Assembly (NCBI GenBank): GCA_031763025.1
Contig: JASSKH010000045.1
Span: forward strand, 1,199,001-1,263,000
DNA: 64,000 nucleotides
Source: Macrocystis pyrifera
Taxonomy: Eukaryota > Sar > Phaeophyceae > Laminariales > Laminariaceae
Direction: 5' to 3'
In this document: one piece after another, positions 34,101-45,915 of the stretch
Numbering within the stretch: position 1 is the first letter of the stretch
Layout: every line of letters begins with the position of its first letter
The notes under the pieces: generated by a model
Databases searched by the model: none
The model's input: only the letters and a program-made list of their open reading frames with translations
What the model was told of the DNA's origin: nothing
Program-made: the position numbers and the translations under genes

Positions 34101-37100
34101 CCCCCCCTGTTAACTTCCTACTTCAAGTCGTACAACGCATGTGTATGTACGGTATGTTTACATTCCAGGCACCTGATAACCTTTTGTTTCTGCTTGCGGG
34201 GTGCGATCTACATTTTTTTCACTTTAGTTTTTTACTCCTGTTGTTGTTTTTTTTCATTTTTTTGTTTTGTTGATTTATTCTTCCACTGCTGTAGAATGGT
34301 TGCAGCCTGTCAGGTGACCACGGTCTAGATTTCGACGATGTGTCAGGAGAATAGCACCAACAACAATAACACCAAAATCATCAACAACAACAACGGCAAT
34401 AACAACGAAATCAACACCAATAACTCCCCGAATGGTGCGAGCGGGCGACATCGGCAGGACGTGGGTCGTGGCCGTGAAACCTTGAGATCGACGGATCGAA
34501 TCCCCAAGATCCTTTTTTGTTTTCTGAAAATCTAAAATGTCTTAAAACACACCAAAAAAAGGGATTTGCCTTTTTAGACGTCAACATTCTAAAAATTGAG
34601 CCGGGGCTGCAGCCGCGCGTGACAGAGTGGTGGGCGGTCATTGTCACTGCCCTTGCCTTGGGTCCTACGGGTCTCTCTTCTCCCGGGATGCTCTCCTCGA
34701 CGTCTTCGTCTGATACGCGACGTTGCTTGCCGGCCATCGCCGAGGCTCCTACAGACATGCTAACCTGGAGGACGTCACGACGACAACGGCTACCGGCGGC
34801 TCTGGACTACAACAAGGCCCTCCTGCCTTGACCTCGGGGCCGTCGCACCCTGAGCCCGCCCCGACAACCCTCCTGGCGGCTCCATCCGCGCTCGTCAAAA
34901 GACGTGCGCGCCATCTACGACAGCATGGGACCCGCGAACGATGGGATCCTAGCTGCTGCCGCCGTGCTGACAACACAGCTGCCCCTGAGCTCGAGGACCA
35001 GCCCCATCGTGAAGACGGACGCCTCGCGCCCACCCTTGACCTGGACACGCCCTGAGCACCCTGCCCCGCCCTCCTCTCTAGCCACACCACTTTTCGTTCA
35101 CTGAAGCCGGGTTCACCATAGGTCCGCTAATCGTGGATGTCGCGCGGAAATATGTCCTCTTGAGACTTGACCTTGGATTATATCCAGGGGTTGCAGGGGT
35201 TGGGGGGGGGGTCTCAATCCCCTGAGGGTGTTTTCTACCTACGCACAGCGGACGGTATTCCTGGAATACTAAACTAGTTTGTGTTCGCCAGGTAGGACGA
35301 CAGTCGCCTGCCTGTATCACGTCGAACGCTGATGCCATGCCAACCAAAGCAGTTGTCGGCTGCATGACCTGTTGATACCCACAGTAGCTAGATAGCGCAA
35401 GAGAAAACCGCTGTCTCTTGACCCCCTGCCTCTGTTGGCTGTTTGTTTTTTGGTGCCAGATGTGGGGCTGGTTGGGCACCGATCCTGTGACAGCGAACAA
35501 TATCTACGCCCGGTTCCTGCCCAAGAATACCTATTCTATTTCTACGGAAGAAGGGGACCGTACGACTGCGACCGCCCCTACTTCCGCGGGGTTGGAAACG
35601 GAGAACAGCGGTGGCACCCCAGAAAAGGTGGGGTACGTATCAAAGCGAGAAATGATCGCAGCAAACTCGTGCTACGGGTAGGGGTATATAGCACCGATAC
35701 TCATTTTTCTGAGGCTTTTCGCTTGAGGAGCTATATACCTCAATACCTGCAGTAGTAGCACCCAACGACCGAATTCGAGGAAATTGTATGCCACGCCCCA
35801 TAGACAATCCCGTGAGCTTAGTACGAAGTATTCAACGAATATCGCGAACGTAACGCATTTGGGATACCAAAATGTTTGGGCAGCTCATCGGTAGAGACAC
35901 AGACACGTCAACTTCAACTGCAACTTCAACTCCAAACTTCACCTTCAACTTCAATTATAAGTTCATCTTAATCTTCAACTTCAACTTCAACTCCGGCTTC
36001 GATCGAACTTCAACTGTAAATTCAACTGTACCTTCAACTGTAACGTCAATTTCAACTTCAATTTCAGCTTCAACTATTTTAAGGCTCTAAAGTGCGATCT
36101 CCTCTACAGTAACACCACTCTGCAAGCTATGGTTGACCGCGCCGGTCATTCTGCCGATTATAGATAGAAGTCGAGCTGCCGCCTCGTCTTATATGGGGAA
36201 AAAATTTCGACTGTCCTGGTGCCCAAAAGTGGAGATGGAGCACAACGGTGACGTGCTCAGAAAAATTGAGGTATATAGTATAGCGAGATTGGCCACAGTA
36301 AGAAATTGTGAATCGCGTACTGCATATATGTAGTTTGTTTAACCTTTACGATCCAGTCGCGTTTCTACAAAAGGCTAAATATACTAAAATTATCTCATCT
36401 TCTAATCGGACAAGTCGACGATTTCGTCCAAACTCTCGCAGAGAAGTTCGGACGATCGCGTTCGCGACAACGCTAAGCTTACAAAAATACCTCCATCGTC
36501 TAATCGGACAAGTTGACGATCTCGTGGTGGTCCAAACTCTCTCTCGCAGGAGACAGGCTTGGGGGGCTCCACTTCGATAGGTAGCTTGCAGACCGTGAGA
36601 GGGGAGCGCCATTTTACGGAGGCGTTCGACAAAGACAGAACCGGCACCTGCTCCAAAGTCGAGTTCAAGATGGGTCTTGAGAGGTAGGTCGGTCGGTGCG
36701 TTTGTTCTCCGTGACCTCGCGGCATCGATAGGGTGTACTTGTTGAACGCCTATGTTCCATGAGTAGTTCTTGCAGTGCGCTCGTCAGGCACATGATTTCG
36801 GCAGGCGCATGTTTTCGTCAGACAGGTGTTGTCGTCAGGCTTGGTTCGATTCGTTTTAGCTCCGCAGGGTGTCTGTTTCACTCTTTCAGGTGTGGGCGGG
36901 TTCAAGATGGCTCTTGAGAGGTAAGTCAGTGACTGCATTCTCTGCAACCTCGCATTATCTTCGTCGTACCCCCCCCCCCCCCCATTCGCTAGCTTGTGCC
37001 GTGTGATCCATGATTTGTTTCTAGGAGTGCTTTCGTCCGGCGCATGCTTTTTTCGTCAGACACACGTTTTGGTCGGTTTAATTCCGCGGACAGCCTGTTT

Positions 37101-40100
37101 CTGGTTTCATCGGGGTTGTAGTGAATGAAAGCACGCACCGATCAACGGTTTCTTGCCAGCTTCTAACCTGCGTCGCCGTAGGTAGCACCTACTTTTCGTA
37201 AGGGTCTTCACTCGAGGAACTCCGCCAAGAAACGATTTATGTGGGTGATTCGCTCTAGGGGAACGCACGCGCTATTTGAGTCAGATAGGATTAATTTCGC
37301 TGCGAAGAAGAGGAAAAGGGCGATTAGACAACAACAACAAAAACGGCTCGTGGTGTCCCCGATAACAACGAACTGTTGCCACCAGAAGCACTACCGTATC
37401 GACCCTCTCGTGAAAACACCAGAAACCGTAAGCCTCAATTCAGATGTTAGGGTAACATCATCATTCCGTCGGAGCGAGAGAAGGGAGTACAAACTATTCG
37501 AATTCCTATCACAGGCCTGCGAGTTCACAATCGGTATTCCTTTAATTGTAAAACAAAAACGGTCGGCTATATTTCCTTATAGGCTGTTTTCTCACGAGGG
37601 GATCCATGCCACTGCTACACGGGCACCAAACAAAAGAACTTGGCATGTTTTAATTCTCCCGCCCCCCGTTGCTATCGCGATCGAAATTCCTAAAAAACGC
37701 ATGTGCCAGTTTCTGCCGCGACGTGGGCTATCCGCTTCAAAAAGAAGAGGCGTTGACAATATTTCGGCGTTTCTACGACGGGGATGGTTTGTGCGGGTGG
37801 CACTCGTTTCTCAGCGCTTACAACACTGGCGAAGGAGGAACCGCGTGCGCCCGACACGGCCGTCTTTTGTGCTCGCTTTGCGTCAGGTAAGGAGACCGGG
37901 GGAGGGCGGCGGCTAACTCTTTTCACACGTGAGACAAATCAGCGATCCCCAGTTCATGCTCTACATTTGTCAGGAGAAGACGTATTTTCTTCCAGCTTTA
38001 TTCTCTCTATGTAGCTCATGCTGCCAGGGGGAAGCCGCATAATCTGCATCCTCTATAGCATGTTTCTTGCGTGGGATCTGCGCTATAAAAATCTTGCAGA
38101 GCTACTCATGACGAAGGATTTTGGGTCTAGATGATCTAGATGATCTGCACATGATATGTAGATCGTGATCTTTCCGAGGTGTAGTTACCCTTACCACGGC
38201 TGCCCTACATTGGACGGGGGGAGAGAGGAAGATCCCAGTGCTGCGCGACTCGTAAGACAGCCACATCGAACGGAGAGCGAGTCAGACCCCGGTGGTGTAT
38301 GGATTACAGCGTAGGTACATCAACATGCACTAACTGCTGTGCTTGCTAAAGCTTGATGACGAGGGGTTCGCCGTAGCTGCGCTCGCAGCGACAGATACTC
38401 GAGAAATATACAGCGGTAACTTCCGAATAAGGCAAGAGGTAAGAGCGTCGCGGTGTATACTACGACCGCTGGGCTCTTCTGGTGCGCGGAATACAGTTTC
38501 TCCAATCCTGGGACACTTGGGGTTACGGGCTATCACCAATATACTTCGTACGCGTAACTGTTTGTGGGAAGGAGGAGTTCGTGTGTTCATGAAGCGTTAT
38601 TGTGTGAAAACTACGTACGTAACTTCCGTATACCGGACAACTATCGGACAGTGAATTGGCTGTATAAATGGTACAGTCGCTAGACAAGTACGTGATACCA
38701 GTGCTTTACAAAAAGCGACAGCGGGTTGCTTGGGCCGACGCGATCGATCGGTACCGAAGATGGAGGCGTGTAGGCTGTGTCTTCGCATCCAAAGCCGCGG
38801 CTGAAACGCCCCTGGCTTATTATACGTGGAACACGAACCGCGCATTTTCTAGCTGATCGAAAATGTCTCTCTCGACGTGGGACATAGTCCAGCTTGAGCT
38901 TGTCACTCCGCAACATCACCACGTCGGTTCCCACCGAACTGCGTTGCCCTTGAAGTGCTTCGTTTGCTCCCCAGCTGCCCTGATCAGATGCGTGCTATCA
39001 TGTGATAGGGGTATGTAGCACTTTTTTCTTTCCAGGGCAAATATTTGTGGTTGACGGAGCTCCTAAACTGAGGAACTACCCAGTAAAGCATACCAGGGTA
39101 TCAGGTATGCCTTATCGTTCGTTTTTGCTGTGTTTACACACATCGGACAGATTATCTACAGATCACATAGACCATCAACCGATTGATCATCTACAGATAG
39201 ATCATCTACAGATAGCTCATCTACGCGTATATCATCTACAGATAGTTCATCTACAGATAGATCATCTAGATCATCTAGATCATCTACAGATATATCATCC
39301 AGATCATTTAGATCCTAACCTGCCGCTCTGAGGTGCTGTGCAGGATCTGCAATGTACAGATCCAACCCAGGAAACGTGTCCTGCATCTTGCAGATTATAC
39401 GGGTCCTTACCCGCTAACGTGAACTACATCATACAGATCATACAGATCATACAGATCACCTGACCTGAAATATCTAGATGACCAAGTGGGAACTGATTTT
39501 TCTGCCCGAGATGTGCAATATGATGCGTTTTCGTACGTGCTAAGTACGAGTAGGCCATGGGATTGTTCAAATAATGGGGTGGGCCTTCCTTTTTTTAAAA
39601 GCTGAAGTTCATATTTTAGGTGAGGTGTATGGAGTTCCTTGAGAGGAGAGGAGCGTCAGAAAAAATGTTAGTGCACCCCGCTACCGCAACATGCCTCACC
39701 AAATTTAGGTACACCCCTATCATGGCTTGCCTCAGAAAACTCTTGGTGCACCCCGCTACCGTAGTATGCGTCCCAAAATTATAGGTGCACCCCTACGGTA
39801 GCTGGCTCGCCCTATGTGCAGGACGGGTCCGCACAAGAAATTGTACAGGACAATGCGGGTCTTATTGGTCAAGGCTGGCCTTTCGGCTGCCCGGGTGTTT
39901 TTTGGAAATGCGCCACCAAAACACGCGGCGGGGCCGCGTGACTCTCCCTGCCGGCCTCGAGCCCCCCAAAGGGTTCGGGGTTAGGGTTCAGGTCAGGGTT
40001 TGGGTTGGATTCGGGTTCGGGTTCGGGTTCGGGCTGGGATTAGGGTTAGGGTTAGGGTGAGGCCTGGGGTCGGGTTTGTCTGGGCCGACGTGCAAGGTTA

Positions 40101-41657
40101 TAACTGACGACACACGTCTTGCGCGAATTTATGCGGCAACCAACCCTGCACATAGGGGGAGCCCTACCGTAGCATGCCTCAGACCACTTCAGGCGCACCC
40201 CTACCCCTACCGCCGCATGCTTCACAAAAACTGCAGTAGGTGCTACCCCTACCCCTACCGCAGCAAGCCTCAGAAAACTTACTACTGTAGCAGGTACAAC
40301 CCCTTCGCAGCATACCTCAGAAAAATTTGGTACACCCCTACCTTGGCATGCCTCAGGAAATTTAGGTACACCCCTACCTCTAGGCTCCCGCTATGTGCAG
40401 CTGCGTCCTGCACAAAACTTTGTGCAGGGCGTGTGTCGTCAATTTCAACCTTGCACGTGGGCCCAGACCAACCCAACCCCAGACGTGACCCTAACACTAA
40501 CCCTACCCCGAACCCCAACCCTTGGGAGGCTTGAGGTCGGCAGGGCCAGTCACGTGGCTCCACCGCGTGTTTTGGTGGCGTTTTTCCAAAAAAACGCCAG
40601 GCGGCCGAAAGACCCGCCTTGACCAATCAGACCCGCATCCTGCACAAAGTTTTTTGCAGGATGCAGCTGCACATAGGTCGAGTCCTACCCCTACAGCAGC
40701 ATGCCTCACAAAAACTACAGTAGGTTCTACCCCTAGCCCTAACCCCAACTCCAACCCTAACTACTAGAAGGCGCAACCCTACCGCAGCATGCCTCAGGAA
40801 ATTTAGGTACACCCCTCTCCCATGACATGCGTCATCTCTGACTGGCGCGTCTTTCTCGAGATGGGTCAACGATTTTTGTGGTTGCAACGTGTCCTTCTTT
40901 CTCACCACCCCCCCGCCCCCGCCTCACCCATTTCGGCTACCCCTCAAGGTACGGCCACTGCGAGAAAAACGGATGCTTCTGCGCGAAAGCTCGCGCCGGG
41001 AGGTCGACGCAGCTAGGCTTCAAGATGTGCAAATGCGGGCACCGCTTTGACGCACACGCGCTGCTGGCAGGGGGTCCGAGCTCCGCCGCCGGGGGGGGTC
41101 GAGTTATCCGACATGGCTGCGTGGTCCCCGAGAAAAAGGTACCAGTCGACTGCAACGGATATATACTACAGTAGGACGCAGCAGATGTATATGTACCTGG
41201 TATAAATTAGGGTGGCGCTGGAAGGAGGAATGTAAATGGTTGTGGGGGGGGGGTGCTCTTGGAAACCGTGCGGGGCCAATGCACGCAGAAAATCGAACAA
41301 ATTCGAAAAGAAATCACCTCGAATAGACCATTTTTTATCATGTCCGTCCGCATTTATTGCCGACGGACTATTGATATCAATCGCTTTTGACAGGCGAGGG
41401 AGCCCAATCTTTCGGTTCCTCTCTGAACTGGATACCAGCAGGGCTGTGAGTTGACCCACTATGTGTCACCGACCACACAGGTGGTCGAGACTCCCCCCCC
41501 TGCACAATGTGACCATAAAAAACATCCTTGTCCAGACACTGAACAACGTAGCACACCATTACGCGTACCGAATTGAGATATTGTCCACACCTTGTGGGGT
41601 TTGCTATAGACATTGTTCACCGCCTCCATAAGGAGAGTTTTACGCGCACATTGTGCA

Positions 41658-41690
<33 letters not shown>

Positions 41691-44600
41691 TTCCCGGCCA
41701 TCTGTGCAACTAAAAGATAGCGAGGTATCACCATGCGTTTGCGTGCGCCATATTCACGAAGTTTTTCGTTTTTGTTTCCGACTGGTGCATTTACTGGCTT
41801 GGTGGATGCGCGGTTTCCGAGAATAAAGTAGGAGTGTGGCTGCAACGGATGTACTATAGGGCGGTGGTGCTTTCAAGGAATTTCGATCACGGGTGGCTCT
41901 CGGAGGGCGTGCGGGGCCGACGCACGAAGAATGTCGCCACAAGGCAAACTGCCCGTTCCTCGAACAGATGAATGCGTTCCTATCCGCATTTGCCTGTGGA
42001 CTTGTACGATAAGCTGCTGGCCGGCCTGTCCAATCTTTCCCTCCCTAGCTAGTTATCGTGTTGAAATCAGTCAACATGCGCCGACTCCGTGCGGCATACC
42101 CCCCCCCCTCCAATCCCCTATATACCTGGTATATATAAGTTGGGTTGGTGTTGGTTGGCGACGACGCTGTAAAACACGCCTCTCCTTGCGTGAGCTGGAC
42201 AGCCAGGGTCATTGATGCTGTCATCCACATGCAAGACAATCCGCCTCTAACGCGGTTCTTCGTACGATGCAGCTCACCCTTAATGCGACTCGCCCAGCAC
42301 CTCATGGCGCTTCGCGCTTGGTGCTAGCAATGTCTGCCTGGTCAGTGAAAACCCGACGCGCTCCGTCCCGGCTTTGTAGGGATGCGAGGGTCTATGGCCA
42401 TACGCCTACGGCCATGCATGATAATGAGTACCCCCCCCCCCCCCCCTCCAATCTATAGCGTAGAAGCCAGAATGCCCCCCTGCACTGCCAAACCCTGCGC
42501 CTTCCTCTTCCCCTCCTTCTCCTCGACACAGGAAGGCCAAATTATTTTCCCCTCCCACATCACGCCCCTCGACGAGTTTCCTCTGGCTCGGCACTCACAA
42601 GCTCCGATCCCTCGCGTCTCCCATTTCTAGGTCTTTGAATAAGGCCATGTCTTGGGGCAGTATCACATGCCTTTTTGGGCAGAGAGGTGTGCCTTTGGCT
42701 GGACTTAGAAAGCTACCGGTATTACCTGGCTAAGGTGGCGAAATGATCCAACCAGCTTTTTTTTTGTGTTTCTCGATGTGAATACGTTACGAGCCGCAAA
42801 CGCCATCAGTCAGATGCCAAACACCGCAAGGAACTAACCGTGAATACCTACGTAGCCAACTAATAACTGCTGTAACTGACAACGTTTAGTCAGCCAACTC
42901 ACAGCCCTGAAGTATGCACCTCTTAAGGTACTCTTCTTATGCCTGTGGCGCTTCGGTCCGTTGCGCTCGCCTCCTCCAGTTGAACTCCTTATTCTCAACA
43001 AGGTCGGCCGCCGCAGTCTCAACGGACCGACCAATCAATGTTGAGGGATCGCCGGCAGCTTCAGCTTTTTGCCCGACCACAGCACCAAAAAACGGTGGTA
43101 GGGCCGAGATCACCACCGCGGCACCGGCCTGCCGCCTCCGCAAACGAAAACCTCTACGCCGGCCGGCTTACGAGAATAACGCCGACATTAACCCCGCCGA
43201 GATGGGGGACGTGAGGGGGCCTACTACCCCCGTTCTTCGGGGAAAAAACGACCGGCCGTGCGAGCCGCGTCGGCGGCGGCGGTGGCGCGGTGTGCTCGCT
43301 CGAACACCGACAACCAGGACCGAAAGGAAAGTACCGCGGGGCCAGAAGAAAGTTCCGCGCTTTTTCTGCGCCAGCCGTTTTCTTCTCCGGTGGACGAGGA
43401 GAAGGCGGTTCCGCCGCCATATGAGACAGGCTCGTTGCCCACGGTAAGCAGAGTAGAACCATTGCTGGCCATGGTGACCTGACCAGGAGGTGTGCTCATG
43501 TCTTGCCCGGCCGTAGTCGTAAATATTACCACAGATCTGATGGGGTCAGAATAAGCTTATTTTATCCGTTCTGTTTTTTTTCTTCTTCTTCTCCTTGGTT
43601 TTTGGCGACTTTTTATGAGCAAGGAACACAAGAAAAGTATGTTGCGTATTGTTGTTGTGCCATGTTTTCCCTCAGTTATGCTGCCTACAATATGCACGGT
43701 ACATTCCCCGCCCAAACATCCTAGTTACGCTGCACTGGATTCATGCCCTTCAAAACGCCCATTCAGGCCCGCAACAATTCCGAGCACTAAAGATATAAGC
43801 CAAGATAAGGAGGGGACCGGGGGATAAGGATGGGCGGGGTACACCCTTGATAAATAGTTATATTCGCGATATTATTGTTGCCGCGGCAACACGGCCATAT
43901 ATCTAGCAACATATTGCATGAAGTATCTACTGCAGTACGTACGTAAAAAAACAAACGCCGGGAAAGAAACGCTGGGGCGACTGCCGCCTTGAGGATTATA
44001 CGATTTTATGTACTCACGTACTACAAATACGTCAGCTGTGAGATCGACCGGTTTGAGTGGCGAATGCTCAACTTTGCAAGCTAAGAGGTATACACATCGG
44101 GCGCGTTTGTTCTACATTCGCATATCGTGTGCCTCTTACGTGAACGTTAGTGAATGTCTTGAACTAGCATGAAATATTTTGCGGTTCGTCCATGCTCCAC
44201 AAGCGGTTCTTGTTTGTCTATAACCAGGAGTTAATGCGTTTGACTTACGTTGTAGTAGGTCGTTGATTTACAGTTTGATAAGTTTTTGTGGCAGGCCGTT
44301 CGTGGAATAACGCTCTACATCTCTGAGAGGGAGATTGGCGGAATAGTGCTTCAGTTAAGCCGACGTTTCGTCCGCGTCGGCTGACGTTTACTACATCATC
44401 GACGGTCAACGGCTTACGGTGGACGTTTTGCTTCTGTTTTGGTTTGTCGCGCATGCATGCAATGCCCTTTGCTGGGACGTGTGGTAGCACCGCCACAGGG
44501 CCACTCGAGGGACACAGTACATAGCACCCCATTCGCTATGTAAGGGTAAAAAGAAAAAGAGGGCAACTACTAGCCGCGCCTGGTCTTGTTATCCGCCCCT

Positions 44601-45852
44601 AAACAGATGCGAGAGGCCAGAGAAACGGGGGAAGAACGCCGGGAAGAGTCGTGGGCGGGGGGGGGAAGCGGGGGCAGGCAGAGAGGGCCGCGCAGGCCGA
44701 AATGAACAGCACCGTCCAGGGACAAGGAGCTGCTGAGTACGCCGTGCGATGTGAGCACATGTTTCTTCCCACCCCCCGAGGACAAAGCATGCCGTGTGAC
44801 AGAAAATGTTGCAGCTGCAGTTGCCACCATCAGTTTCATGATCACAACCAAACATTGGTGGGAGTTGCACATGGTACGAATAGTGTCTTTGCAAGGAGGA
44901 TGTGGTGTGTGTTTGTGTGTCTACCCCCCCCCCCCCCCCCGATTGTTAGGAAAAGCCCGGGCACAGTATAGCTTGGTCATTTTTTTATGACTTGGCCCAG
45001 ATTGGATCGATCAAATGAATGGTATATATCGATGAAGACACTATATATTTCACAAAAAACAAACAAACAAACAAACAAACAAACAACGGTGACAACAGCA
45101 ACAGCAGCAACAACAGCACACGGCAACAGCGACAACCGCAAAAACACTTGAAAGCATCACATCCCACTCCGCGATAGTTAGCATCGGGAGCATCGCAACT
45201 GCCTGCATATCGCACTCTCTACACCCATGCACATCCCCCACCTGTCCGAGCAAGTGTAGACGCCAAACACGGAGTAAAGGCGCGTTTCGAGGGAAACTGC
45301 CCACGACGGGCCTTACCTTTGTCTTGAAGCTATCCAAGGCGTCCCAAATTTCGACCGTTTCGAGGGAAGCTACGTACATAGCCACAACCGATCTTACACT
45401 TTTACTGATAGAACGGCCCTACGGTGTCCCGGCTTTTAGACCGCCGTGGGAAAAATAAAACTACTTTTTCCTACACAGAATAATCTCCCTCTCCTCTCCT
45501 TGCTCCACCCGCCACCTTGCACTTCACCAACCGTTGTCCCCATATGTAGGACTGTGACTTGTCTCATTATTTTCAAAGGATGCCGACTAGTTTTGTTAGT
45601 TGCCAAGGTGTTACCAGCACAGTACGCTGCGTACGGCAGACGATTCGCGCGCGTTGAGTTCCACGTCTTCGGGTATACACAGTATGTGGCTGGCGCATGC
45701 ATGCCAGTGGCTCGGATTGCGCGTTTTCTTCGTGACGAAGACCGGCTCGGTTAGCTGAGTGCCTTTGCCACTCAACTAATGACTACCAGATCTACTGCGC
45801 GTCCCCAACTAATGACTAGCGTCACAGGTGGCAGCGTCCCATGATAATGAGT

Positions 45853-45915
<63 letters not shown>

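Larger units (their letters stand above)
37887..40948 (+). other. 3.06-kb intron full of dispersed repeats
   Basis: It holds ATCTAGATC-type family D pieces (38080-38190, 39130-39500), a GATCATCTACA satellite, and a family of CTACCGCAGCATGCCTCA units with telomere-like text (39590-40830). A coding-like patch at 38668-38800 has no suitable splice pair. Confidence 0.55.

Noticed and set aside
34430..34530. tRNA-like boxes (TGGTGCGAGCGGG and GGATCGAATCC followed by a T run)
   Set aside because: The T-arm stem does not pair and no cloverleaf could be drawn.
37239..37916. 225-codon plus ORF over the EF-hand 2 exon
   Set aside because: The other frame there gives the EF-hand and Cys-rich module, splices in phase on both sides and ends at GTAAGG; this one shows no domain.
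38668..38856. Basic plus-strand ORF (AWADAIDRYRRWRR) in the intron after exon 19
   Set aside because: Exons 19 and 20 already join in phase and no donor with matching phase was found for an extra exon.
44245..44532. Minus-strand ORF of 95 codons in an intron
   Set aside because: Some plausible text (KPLTVDDVVNVSRRG) but no start context, splice sites or recognised family.
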